NCBI GenBank assembly: GCA_907163375.1
Contig: CAJQUW010008939.1
Span: 248,001-312,000, forward strand
DNA: 64,000 bases
Origin: Prostheceraeus crozeri
Taxonomy: Eukaryota > Platyhelminthes > Polycladida > Euryleptidae
Direction of reading: 5' to 3'
Both the position numbers and the translations under genes were made by a program. A model generated the notes under the pieces. That model worked only from the letters and a program-made list of their open reading frames with translations. It was not told where the DNA came from and did not search any database. This document shows positions 44,417-53,915 of this stretch, one piece after another. Position 1 is the first letter of the stretch, and each line of letters starts with the position of its first letter.

Positions 44417-44802
44417 TGTAGGTGTTTGTCGGCTTCTCAGCCGTGGTGACCTCTTTGGTGCGTGTGTGCATGTGGGCTTTGCCGCCTATGATGCGGTATT
44501 ACTGTGTCTCGTAGGTGTTTGTCGGCTTCTCAGCCGTGGTGACCTCTTTGGTGCGTGTGTGCATGTGGGCTTTGCCGCCTATGATGCGGTATTACTGTGT
44601 CTCCCAGTCTCCCATGTATGGCGTCACACTCTTGCCTTCCATTCTCGTGCGTCAAATTACATGACGTCATGTTTTCGCATAATTGGGACCTAAAGTGGAA
44701 GTCGGATATACATTTCTGTCTATATCATTGTGATGTGTTTGCCTGAGTAATAAGAAAGCGAATCGACGCGGAACGCTGGCCTTTTTGATTTGCAACACTA
44801 CA
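44417..44802 (+). repeat. 5' LTR with internal 93-bp tandem duplication
   Basis: 386 bp, TG...CA bounded. The first 186 bp are two tandem copies of a 93-bp unit (gtaggtgtttgtcggcttct... beginning at 44418 and 44511). Short repeated units in U3 often hold promoter/enhancer sites; here that is inference. The 3' LTR carries the same duplication, as expected since both derive from one template. Confidence 0.95.
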
Positions 44803-44816
44803 AGCTATCACGGCTC

Positions 44817-45578
44817 ATGAAGCTGATCGAAGTGGTGAAAAAGTTTGCTGGCGGTGCGAATGACGACATCGAGCAATGGATAGACAAGTTCCGGGTTGCG
44901 GTGGACGTTACGATCGAGGATGTCGCCAACAAAACCGACGACAAATTAGCAAAGATTTTACCAATCTTTCTTGATGGTCCTGCCTATGCCACCTGGAAAC
45001 AATTGCCAGACGCTGACAAATCCAACTTTGCAACGGCGCTCGCGGCGTTGCGGCGAGTGTTTGGTCGGTCGAAGTTGCAAGCGTGGCAAGACCTGAAGAG
45101 GATCAGACATCTGCCCGGTGAATCAGTGGATGTACTGGCAGATGAAATCAAGAGGTCTCTACAAGTCATATCTGGCGATAAAAGCATGGTACCTGACCAA
45201 ATTGTATCGTGCTACTTGGTGGACGCCCTGCCCCCATCAGTTTCCCCTCAGGTACGGCTACAATGTGGAGAAGATCTCGACCTACAATCGGTGATATCCT
45301 GTGCCAAGTCCCTGTTGACCAGTGTCTGCGATACAGCGGGGCTCTCAGCTGCAACAATTTCAAATGCTAACAATCAACGGAGGAGAGCGGACAAATCATT
45401 CAGACCGCGCTGCAACAGCTGCCGGAGATTCGGACATACCGAACGAGAATGCAATACCGTCTGCTACAAGTGCGGAGAAGTTGGCCACATGCGTCCTGAC
45501 TGTCGGAGAAACGCCCAGGGAAACGGTCAAGCGGAGGCGGCTGCGCCGGATCATGCTGCCCCCGCACAGATGCATTAA
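44817..45578 (+). CDS. gag: Gag polyprotein (capsid and nucleocapsid)
   Basis: Structural protein that packages element RNA. The first Met in the open frame (44790) lies inside the LTR; the Met at 44817, 15 bases past the LTR, is the likelier start and gives about 253 residues. The central part (EQWIDKFRVAVDV, then AALRRVFGRSKLQAWQDLK and LPGESVDVLADEIKR) fits the capsid region of Ty3-type Gag. The C terminus has two CCHC zinc knuckles: CNSCRRFGHTEREC and CYKCGEVGHMRPDC. After the knuckles the frame crosses a slippery heptamer at 45518 and ends at 45578, overlapping the pol frame by 79 bases. Confidence 0.9.
   Translation: MKLIEVVKKFAGGANDDIEQWIDKFRVAVDVTIEDVANKTDDKLAKILPIFLDGPAYATWKQLPDADKSNFATALAALRRVFGRSKLQAWQDLKRIRHLPGESVDVLADEIKRSLQVISGDKSMVPDQIVSCYLVDALPPSVSPQVRLQCGEDLDLQSVISCAKSLLTSVCDTAGLSAATISNANNQRRRADKSFRPRCNSCRRFGHTERECNTVCYKCGEVGHMRPDCRRNAQGNGQAEAAAPDHAAPAQMH
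45518..45524 (+). promoter_or_regulatory. -1 ribosomal frameshift slippery site GGGAAAC
   Basis: The heptamer is phased G-GGA-AAC in the gag frame, an exact X-XXY-YYZ slippery sequence. The pol frame is open from 45500 and lies in the -1 frame, so slippage here would fuse Gag to Pol. The GC-rich stretch just downstream (45525-45570) can plausibly form a stem. Position and phase are directly seen; function is inferred from well-known retroviral sites of the same sequence. Confidence 0.75.
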
Positions 45579-45586
45579 TCCGGGAA

Positions 45587-48500
45587 ATGTGCATCGATGG
45601 TCGGACAATGAGAACTCTGATCGACACCGGATGCAGTGTAACCCTCATAGGTGAGCATGCCATACATGGGAGACGCCGTAATTCTTCTAAGATTTTGAAG
45701 TTGGAGATGATGAATAAGGCTTTGCTGTTTACGCGGGGGTCGGTTGAGTTGAGTTCTATAGTAACTGATAGTGGTATTGACTTAGGATCCGTAAGTTCTC
45801 ACGTTGTTTCAAGTCTACCTCTAAATGTAGACGTAGTTCTAGGGCTGGACGTGTTGGCCTCGAATGGGTTTGAGCTATACTATTCAGACGGTAAATTCTG
45901 CGTAAATTTCGCGTCTAAATATGACAGGGTTAACCCCTATCGCAAGCGTAACAAAGCGTTAATTAAAGAAATGTGTATTAACGGTAAAAAATTGAAAACA
46001 CTTATTGATACAGGATGCAGTTTGACTTTAATCAGCGACCACGTACGGTGGAAGCGTTGTAGTTCTCCCAGTATTGCCTTAGAAATGATGGACCGGACAG
46101 TTTTGAATACGAGTGGGTCAGTTGAGTTTAAATCGATTGGAAGCGATAGTGTTGACTTAGGACCTGTTACTGCGTATTGTGTCCGTAGGCTACCGTTAGA
46201 CGTAGACGTAGTCATAGGATTGGACGTGTTGTCACAGAACAGGCTTGAGCTGTGTTGTCGTGACGGGAATGTTATGATAAACTTCACTAAGTTAGAGGAT
46301 AATATGGCCAATGTCATTACTCAGCCTACCATTAGCAAGGATACAGTTATTTCCGATAGTGATTTTGAGGCAAGGTTTAACAATGGCCATTGGGTAGCTA
46401 ATTGGAAGTGGACTAATGAGGACGAAACTAAAGAGCTGCACAGATTTCCGTGTAATTACGTTAAGCAAACTAATCGGGAGGCTTGCGATAAGGAAATAGA
46501 AACATGGGTAAGAGAAGGCATTCTTGTCAAACACTCAAACAATAGGCATGGCGAGATACGCGGTTACCTACCGCTGATGGCTATTGAGCAAGACAAAGGT
46601 GATGAGAGTAAAGTCCGCCCGGTGCTAGATTATCGCAAGCTGAATCGTATTGTTCAGAGTTATCCGGGTGGGGCGGTTCCCCTCTGTGCAGATAGGCTGA
46701 GAGAGTGGCGTATGAAAGGAGAGAAAGGAGCTTTGTTAGATCTCAGGAAAGCCTATTTACAAATTCATATTGATAAGTCACTATGGACTTACCAAGCTGT
46801 CCGTTGGAGAGGAAATATTTATCTGCTTACCAGACTGGGTTTTGGTCTGTCAGTCGCGCCCAAGATAATGACAGCTATAGTTCAGAAAGTATTGGACCAA
46901 GATGATAAGATCAAGAAGGCGGTTTCGAGTTACGTAGATGATCTATTTATTGATACTTCAGAAGTTGATATTAATCATGTAAAATCACATTTACTGACGT
47001 GGGGATTAGTGACAAAGGAACCCTTGACTCTGGGTCGCACTGATGGAGTTAGGGTGCTAGGCATGAAGGTGAAGGAAGACTTGTCTTGGGAAAGAGACAA
47101 CAAAATACCGACTCTCCCTGATGAATGTTCCAGGAGGCAAATACATAGCATAGTGGGTGAGCTGGTGGGCCACTTCCCAACAGCAAGTTGGTTGCGAGTC
47201 CACTGCAGTTTTATGCAGCGGTTGACTGCCGTCTCTAAGATGGGATGGGATGACGTGGCTTCCGAGCACCTAAGGAAACCCTTGAAAGAAATCCTAGAGA
47301 AAATTAGGAACGAAGGCGATCCTGTGCGTGGGCAGTGGCCAGTCAGTGAATGCGCTCCGATGACAGTGTGGGCAGATGCTAGCGGTTTGGCAATAGGTGT
47401 AGCGCTAGAGGTTAGTGGGAGCATAGTAGAGGACGCGACTTGGTTGAGACCGCGGGACGACTCGGCACACATAAACTTGAGCGAGTTGGACGCCGTTATC
47501 AAAGGAATCAACATGGCACTGAGATGGGGGCGAAGATACTTGTACATCAGAACCGACTCTTCAACAGTATACAAGTGGCTGCAGGCGACTATTAATAAAA
47601 CGCATAATGTAAAATCTCGGGCGCTATCGGAGAGATTAATTCGGCGCAGGCTCGATACTTTAAAAGAAATAATTGAAACTGAGCAGCTCCAATTAGAACC
47701 GATTTTAGTTGAATCAAAGAAAAATTTGGCTGATAAACTTACTCGTGTACCGCGTAATTGGCTGCAAATAGAACAAGATTTGGTAGTGTCAAATGACACC
47801 GCGACTGCTTCATTAGCGACTGCTGCTGTTCAAGATAGAGAAGAAAATCAGCTCATCAACGACATAAAGTCAATACATACGAGGTGTCACTTCGGGGTAG
47901 ATAGGACTTTACGCTTGGCTAGGGAAAAGTGGGGCGCTCAAGTCTCCAGGAGGATGGTTAGAAAAATTGTCAGCAGATGCGACACCTGCTCTAAAATTGA
48001 TCCCGCCATCAACTTCAAATGGCAACATGGTAGAATATCTAGCCATATCGTATGGGACAGGGTTGCTATGGACATAACGCATTTTAAGGGAAAGCCGTAC
48101 ATATCATTAATTGATTTAGCATCCCGTTTTACCGTATGGCGTGAGTTGAAAAATGAATCAGCGTCCGAATTAGTCAGTCATGTAGAGCAAGCCATCGCTG
48201 AGTTTGGCCCTCCCTCCTCGATCTTAACAGACAACGGGACAATATTTCGTAGTCGTCTATTTGCAGAGCTCTTAGATAATTGGGAGATAGAACAAATTTT
48301 GTCATGTGCATATCGACCCCAGGGCAACGCAGTCATAGAACGTATGCATCGAACGGTTAAAAGGTGCGCTGCGCGTACATCTAGATCGATACAGGAAGCT
48401 ATTTTTTGGGTGAATAGCAGTAGGGACGGAAACAATCTCAGTCCGTTCGAGCTGATGTTCTCAGCTTCTTCGAGGAAGCCGGGAATCAGTAAGCAGCGGC

Positions 48501-48889
48501 AACAAATAACAGGTGATATCGACCACATACTAAAGCAGCAGAACGTAATAGATAACGACATGTATGACCCAGAGAGAAATCCGTTCACCGTAGGAGATAG
48601 AGTTTACATGCGTGATCCTGAGGGCAAGTGTGAAAGCATCTGGTCAGGGCCCCATAGAATCACCTCCATTAAATCGAGCGTAGGAGTGATTATTAACGAC
48701 GATGGGGTTACGAGGCATGTCTCGCACCTTCGTATGGTACCCAGCGACAAACATATCATAGAGGACTTCGAACTGAATGATGATGAGGAAGATGGGTATT
48801 CAACCAATGCGAACGATAATAGCATCATTCCTCGTAGAAGTGTGCGTGTGAAGAGGCGCCCCGAGTGGATGAACGATTACATTTGTTGA
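45587..48889 (+). CDS. pol: Pol polyprotein: two protease units, RT, RNase H, integrase
   Basis: 1100 residues from the first Met; the frame is open back to 45500 and is probably entered by frameshift, so Met1 is not necessarily the N terminus. Protease unit 1: LIDTGCS (11-17) and VVLGLDVL (83-90). Protease unit 2: LIDTGCS (139-145) and VVIGLDVL (208-215); the two units repeat with a period of about 128 residues. Reverse transcriptase: RPVLDYRKLN, catalytic Asp385 and YVDD 449-452. RNase H: Asp597, Glu633, Asp657 and Asp716. Integrase: HHCC zinc finger (His764, His768, Cys798, Cys801) and catalytic Asp829, Asp882, Glu918 (D,D-35-E). A C-terminal GPY/F-like module has WSGPHRITSI and VSHLRMV. 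All catalytic residues are intact. The duplicated protease is the odd feature. Confidence 0.95.
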   Translation: MCIDGRTMRTLIDTGCSVTLIGEHAIHGRRRNSSKILKLEMMNKALLFTRGSVELSSIVTDSGIDLGSVSSHVVSSLPLNVDVVLGLDVLASNGFELYYSDGKFCVNFASKYDRVNPYRKRNKALIKEMCINGKKLKTLIDTGCSLTLISDHVRWKRCSSPSIALEMMDRTVLNTSGSVEFKSIGSDSVDLGPVTAYCVRRLPLDVDVVIGLDVLSQNRLELCCRDGNVMINFTKLEDNMANVITQPTISKDTVISDSDFEARFNNGHWVANWKWTNEDETKELHRFPCNYVKQTNREACDKEIETWVREGILVKHSNNRHGEIRGYLPLMAIEQDKGDESKVRPVLDYRKLNRIVQSYPGGAVPLCADRLREWRMKGEKGALLDLRKAYLQIHIDKSLWTYQAVRWRGNIYLLTRLGFGLSVAPKIMTAIVQKVLDQDDKIKKAVSSYVDDLFIDTSEVDINHVKSHLLTWGLVTKEPLTLGRTDGVRVLGMKVKEDLSWERDNKIPTLPDECSRRQIHSIVGELVGHFPTASWLRVHCSFMQRLTAVSKMGWDDVASEHLRKPLKEILEKIRNEGDPVRGQWPVSECAPMTVWADASGLAIGVALEVSGSIVEDATWLRPRDDSAHINLSELDAVIKGINMALRWGRRYLYIRTDSSTVYKWLQATINKTHNVKSRALSERLIRRRLDTLKEIIETEQLQLEPILVESKKNLADKLTRVPRNWLQIEQDLVVSNDTATASLATAAVQDREENQLINDIKSIHTRCHFGVDRTLRLAREKWGAQVSRRMVRKIVSRCDTCSKIDPAINFKWQHGRISSHIVWDRVAMDITHFKGKPYISLIDLASRFTVWRELKNESASELVSHVEQAIAEFGPPSSILTDNGTIFRSRLFAELLDNWEIEQILSCAYRPQGNAVIERMHRTVKRCAARTSRSIQEAIFWVNSSRDGNNLSPFELMFSASSRKPGISKQRQQITGDIDHILKQQNVIDNDMYDPERNPFTVGDRVYMRDPEGKCESIWSGPHRITSIKSSVGVIINDDGVTRHVSHLRMVPSDKHIIEDFELNDDEEDGYSTNANDNSIIPRRSVRVKRRPEWMNDYIC

Positions 48890-48933
48890 GCCTGTTAATC
48901 TCTCAGTTTTTAGGTCTTAAGACCTGTGGGGCG

Positions 48934-49319
48934 TGTAGGTGTTTGTCGGCTTCTCAGCCGTGGTGACCTCTTTGGTGCGTGTGTGCATGTGGGCTTTGCC
49001 GCCTATGATGCGGTATTACTGTGTCTCGTAGGTGTTTGTCGGCTTCTCAGCCGTGGTGACCTCTTTGGTGCGTGTGTGCATGTGGGCTTTGCCGCCTATG
49101 ATGCGGTATTACTGTGTCTCCCAGTCTCCCATGTATGGCGTCACACTCTTGCCTTCCATTCTCGTGCGTCAAATTACATGACGTCATGTTTTCGCATAAT
49201 TGGGACCTAAAGTGGAAGTCGGATATACATTTCTGTCTATATCATTGTGATGTGTTTGCCTGAGTAATAAGAAAGCGAATCGACGCGGAACGCTGGCCTT
49301 TTTGATTTGCAACACTACA
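48934..49319 (+). repeat. 3' LTR
   Basis: 386 bp, same sequence as the 5' LTR by direct comparison, including the 93-bp duplication. It is preceded by a short purine-rich run (gtggggcg at 48926-48933), the candidate polypurine tract, and by the palindrome ggtcttaagacc. Confidence 0.95.
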
Positions 49320-49324
49320 TATAT

Positions 49325-50995
49325 GATCAATGTTGATCTATCAAATTGTCGTGACTTTGGTTGCTGGACACGTCAAAAACTTCGGAAGTCTGCTTTACAT
49401 TCAATTTGAATATGCAAAAATTTTACAGCATATACTATGCTCATGGAGTTCTATATGTAGTCTATATATGATGTAAAAATTCATCATTAATTTCTACCCA
49501 TGCATCTCTTATATTTATAGGATTCATGATGGTATCAGAAGAATCACAATTTTGCGACTGCATTTGGAATAGATTATAATTACAACATTTTAATATTATC
49601 ATGCAGCAAGTCTTTTTACGGCTGTGCTTATTCGATGCATGGACTGAGTCTGTCTTTCGATGATTTACGCAGCTTTAAGATAAAGCGGTCATTGCATGCC
49701 CATCGCATTTCATTTCCGAATAGACGAGAACTGCGCACAGATTATTTCCCCACTCCCGCCTGAGCGACTGACCTTCAAATCGACGCGTCACCATCGATAA
49801 TCACATGACAGCGAGAAGGGAAACGTGCAAACGGTCTTCATTTCATTCCTGGCTACTCTGCGCATCGAACGTGATTCATTTGTCTAGCATTACGATTTTA
49901 ATGAAACGTCTACGACTTAGACCAAATTTTCTTAAACGACGCGTTGATCACCATCTGTTCTTTGGACATTTAGAGGAACTCAAATTCCGCGAACCATATT
50001 CGACCTCCACAATCAATTTACAGGTCATTTATTTTGTCTTTTCAAGTTGCCGATTAAGCTTTTACCGTTATCATCTTACAAAATATTTCGTGATTTGGTT
50101 TACTTCATATTTAGTGACTTGACTCTATTTCCTACGTTCGTAGCTGAAAACCAGGGCTTTGAATGTCATCTCGTGATAGTTTGATGCATTCTGACCACTA
50201 AATGTGTTTGGATTAATATTACCAAATGCCAGAGCTTACAGGTGAGATGTCTATACTCCTTTCATTGCCTAAGTTTAAATGAATTAATTCTGTATTAGTT
50301 ATACACGTATTTTCACGAAATTATATGATTTACATTTTGAAACTTCATGAAATCACAAAAAATAAAAGAAAAATGATATTTGTTGTCAATAAAACGATAG
50401 CGTCATCTGATATCAATTAATTTGTTGCGAATTTCTTCACTCTTGAATTCTATCCGAGTCAGATTGCTTCCTCACGCCTAAGATAATTTATCATAATTAG
50501 AGGCTTGCATATTCCGAATGTTTTGTAATCCTGGAATATTATGTGGTAAATGACATCGATCGCCAGTCGCGGGTATAATTTAATTATTATTGCTGAGACT
50601 ACTGTTATAAATACGTACGTGTACACAATTCTTAATGTTTATGGACTAGTGCATGCAATATGTTATGATTATGCGTGCATCCATTTGTCGAAAATCTATT
50701 TTCTATTTCCTCCAAAGAGCCGCATGAGTGTACTTTGAACCAGTCGGATGTGGATTAATTGTGCCATGTTAAGTCCTCATGCAAATTGAGTGCAAATCCA
50801 TGTATCTATGAATTGTCCCATCATCTTTTTAAAACTCTGTTTCATTATCTAAGAAAAAGACTTTCTGAAATTCTCTGTAAATGTTTTAATGATGTGAATT
50901 GTTTTTTTTGAAATATACTATGAATGTTAACGAATTGTGCCATTCGAAAGATGTTTTGCAAACTTATGTTTTTTGCTTATAAAACAAAATCTTTA
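49325..50995. other. Non-coding stretch
   Basis: No gene or repeat recognised; likely intron or intergenic. Short frames (for example 49805-50122) lack domain features. Confidence 0.4.
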
Positions 50996-51008
50996 TTGTG
51001 TATTTCAG

Positions 51009-51162
51009 AGAAAGAATCGCTGCACGGAATCGCTGTCCTACAACAATCAAAACTGAAAATATGAATGGATTTAACCAAATTGATTCATCGAGTCCGTCCA
51101 TAAAGTCAAGTAGCGGACTGATGTGTTCAAGTTTTCTGTTATTAGATGGAGGCTGAAGACAT
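51009..51162 (+). CDS. Weak candidate host exon
   Basis: A polypyrimidine/AG acceptor (tgtgtatttcag) ends at 51008, and gtaagt follows gacatg at about 51163. Between them one frame stays open for about 48 codons and then stops before the donor (ERIAARNRCPTTIKTEN..., stop at about 51151-51153). It could be a terminal-coding exon or an untranslated exon. No family is recognised and the call rests on splice-like signals only. Confidence 0.25.
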
Positions 51163-51349
51163 GGTAAGTCATTTAATTTTGTTCGTCAATGTCTGTTTCA
51201 ACTGCGACACAGTCCATGATGCTGTCAATTTTAGAACTCGCATCTAAGACTGCTGTTATTGTTACACAGACGTGAGCGGCGAACATTTTATGTTATCGAA
51301 CTTGAATTGCTTCCAATAATTTATCAAAAATGTATCTCTGTAACATTCT

Positions 51350-51475
51350 AACAAAGTTTCATGGAAACGCTTTGAAACGTTCCGTTACGTAAACATAATG
51401 TGCAAGCGCTACGTATCGGAGACGTTTCCTGAAACGTATATGGAACGTTTCCGAAACGTAACGTTACGTCACATT
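51350..51475. repeat. Cluster of gaaacgtttcc-type palindromic words
   Basis: Within ~125 bp the words gaaacg, acgttt and gttacgt recur in both orientations (for example aacgttccgttacgt and its near-complement aacgtaacgttacgt). The region can fold back on itself and is likely part of a MITE end. Related words occur at 43600 and 43970. Confidence 0.5.
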
Positions 51476-52559
51476 GTTGATGGGGTTTTGACCTTCCTTT
51501 TCTATTGTCTGTGACATTAAACCGCACGCGCATTCGAAAGCTAGCAAAGTAGATGGGATTTCTGCTCGGTGCTCGCAGTCAAATTTTTATTATGCATAGC
51601 ACCCTGCAACATACTGTGTGATACTCCGAGTTTAGTTTCATCAGCCTAACCATCATCAGAGGAATAGTGGTAATGTGTTATACATAAATTGAATATAATC
51701 ATATACATGAATCATTGATGAATTATTTAGTGCAACTTTACGCCATAATGAAAAATACGAAATTAATATAATGTAAGTTAGGCCTTAACTGATTAAGTAT
51801 GCTGCATAGAATTACAAAACTTGTCCTAAATTAGATATTTTTAATTTTTTAAGTATAATTTTCAATTGTACATTTCTGGCCTACACTGCAATGAGGCTAT
51901 CTAAATTACAATTTCTACAGATGATGAGTCGTGGGCTACCCACCGATCATATTATTCATGGACCAACAGACTATTGAATAAAGGCAATAACAAATAACAA
52001 TAACAACCTAAGCTAGCCTATATACACTTTAATATTCAATAAAGTAATTGACATCTTTATTGATACGGTATATTTGGCTATATAACCGATACCCTTTCCA
52101 TGTTCGAGTAGATACAGGCCCTATAAGCTATTTAGAGGCATACGCTATCCAGTTTCATATTCAAGCTTTGTTAAAAAGCTTACACTACTATTCGGCCCCT
52201 GTGACGGCTAATTAGGTATATCATCATCACTCATGTGTCTTATTTAATGTAGCCTCGTAGTAACTGGTTTGCAGGCTAGGCCAATATATATTTAGCCAGT
52301 GCGGGAGATCTTTATCTAATTTAACCAATCCTGGCTATAACTTTATTTTACCTTCCAGAGATAGTCAATTCATGCAAAAATATATGACAAGTATGTTATT
52401 TGTCATTATATTAGGCTATTATCATTCTTATTAGGCCTATTAACTAAAGTCGTTGCTTGTTAATGAAAACTAATTTGATGATTGTAGCAAGCCTCTAAAG
52501 GCCACACCGTCATCCAAAAAACCCGTTCAACGGATCCAGGATAACCAGCATAGATAGAA

Positions 52560-52646
52560 CCTGAATTTGAAGTCGGAGCCGGAGCCTTTCACATCAGTGT
52601 CGTGGAGCCGGAGCCGATGAGATAACGCATCGGCTCCACAGCCCTG
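52560..52646. mobile_element. Solo end of a hAT-type element
   Basis: The sequence ends ...ggctccacagccctg at 52646; its complement, CAGGGCTGTGGAGCCGATG, resembles the CAGGGATGCGGAGTC ends of the hAT at 19191-21061. Subterminal ggagccggagcc repeats precede it. No matching opposite end was found, so it is a truncated element or its partner has diverged. Confidence 0.5.
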
Positions 52647-52871
52647 ATGTCAATGAAAGAAATTTTACGAACTATACAGAATTACATATTGTTCATATTG
52701 AATGTAGGCCCTGCCTACATGTCGAAGCATCTTCTCTACGGTGACTCAAATTCAATAGGCATGCATTTCGATACCTTGATGAGCAATTTCATCATATTAG
52801 ATATTGATATTCTAATATAGTGATTTCTCTTTTGAGCGTTGTATATGTATGTAATTTTTCTGTTTCTTCAG

Positions 52872-53036
52872 GTACGTCGTGCTTACAGAAGGTCAATGGA
52901 TATCGAAGAAGGATCCGTGATTTATCAGCGTCTGCTTTTGTCTCAAGTGGAATGTGTATGCAAACAGAAATACTTAGATAATTTGCGAAAATATAATTAT
53001 CCACAGATGATTCCAATGTTTTCGTTATCTTCATAA
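52872..53036 (+). CDS. Weak candidate host exon (C-terminal)
   Basis: A good acceptor (tttttctgtttcttcag) ends at about 52871, followed by an open frame of about 54 codons: VRRAYRRSMDIEEGSVIYQ ... KQKYLDNLRKYNYP, ending in a stop at 53034-53036. The composition looks protein-like, but I recognise no family. It lies just before the hAT element starting at 53078. Confidence 0.3.
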   Translation, partial: VRRAYRRSMDIEEGSVIYQRLLLSQVECVCKQKYLDNLRKYNYPQMIPMFSLSS

Positions 53037-53915
53037 TTGGGTAAATGATTGAAGCTAGTTTTAAGTATGGTAATGGGTAGTGATGAAAATTTTCCGGAAA
53101 ATTTTGAATCAAAATTTTCCGTGGAAAATTATGGAAAAAATTGGAAAATTTTGAAAGTTTGGATTTTTTGATAGGCCTCATAAATTGAGCGCTTCCACTG
53201 CCGAGGCAGCTTAAGTACCAATAAATTGGTTCTAAAACTATTGATTTCATCATTATTTCGATTAAAGTTATATCGTAGTAGGCTAATACGAGTTCCGTCC
53301 GCGGATTTTGAACATTCCTTTGCCACCAGTGGCAATTGTGCCATTTTGTTAGCACTTTTAATTATCACACAGACACCGTTTGGGATAACGTGAATCTTGC
53401 TTTACAATAGAGGTATAATTTCATGCCATGTGAAAGATCTGGAGCAAAAATAATTTTGGAGTTTGCTTGTTAGCTTGAAAGTTAAGCTTTATTGTGCAGC
53501 CTTGATCATAGTGATACAAATTCTCCATATGTTGATGAATATGTGAAGAATAAGCACACAGTCCACGCAGCATTATACAAGGTGTTTCAAAAGTAGGCTA
53601 ACAGTTGATTTTGCCCTAGGAAATCTATGTTGACCGTTCTATTGGCGATTTACACCTGAATAAGTCGATGGATATCCATGATCAGTCCAACATGAGCCAT
53701 AGACTTCGAAGTAATTGCTACTATCATTTAGAAGTCTATGCAGTAGCATTCCATTGGCAAAGGAATTTTGAAATCTATCATGGACAAGATATAGCACCAA
53801 TCTGACATTACGTACATGGATATGTTCAATTAATTTGATTTGAATCAAACACTGTTAGTTTGACTTGAAGTGAATTAAACAAGCTTGAAGCTTTTTTGAA
53901 TTTGCTGCTTCTGTC

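Larger units (their letters stand above)
44417..49319 (+). mobile_element. Intact Ty3/gypsy-type LTR retrotransposon
   Basis: Two 386-bp LTRs (44417-44802, 48934-49319) start TGTAGG and end ACTACA, and appear identical on direct reading. The 5-bp target duplication TATAT lies at 44412-44416 and 49320-49324. Between them are gag (44817-45578) and pol (open from 45500 to 48889), with PR-PR-RT-RNaseH-IN order. No env-like frame. Identical LTRs, intact frames and a perfect target duplication indicate recent insertion. The domain order supports Ty3/gypsy (Metaviridae); the clade is uncertain. Confidence 0.95.

Noticed and set aside
44292..44693. 133-codon open frame upstream of gag
   Set aside because: It lies mostly inside the 5' LTR and is repeated in the 3' LTR at 48926-49210; it reflects the open frame of the LTR repeat, not a gene.
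46975..47799. 274-codon minus-strand frame
   Set aside because: It is the antisense shadow of the pol RT/RNase H region, which has full catalytic motifs on the plus strand.
48890..48933. Third gene (env) in the LTR element
   Set aside because: Only 44 bp separate the pol stop from the 3' LTR, so no envelope frame exists.
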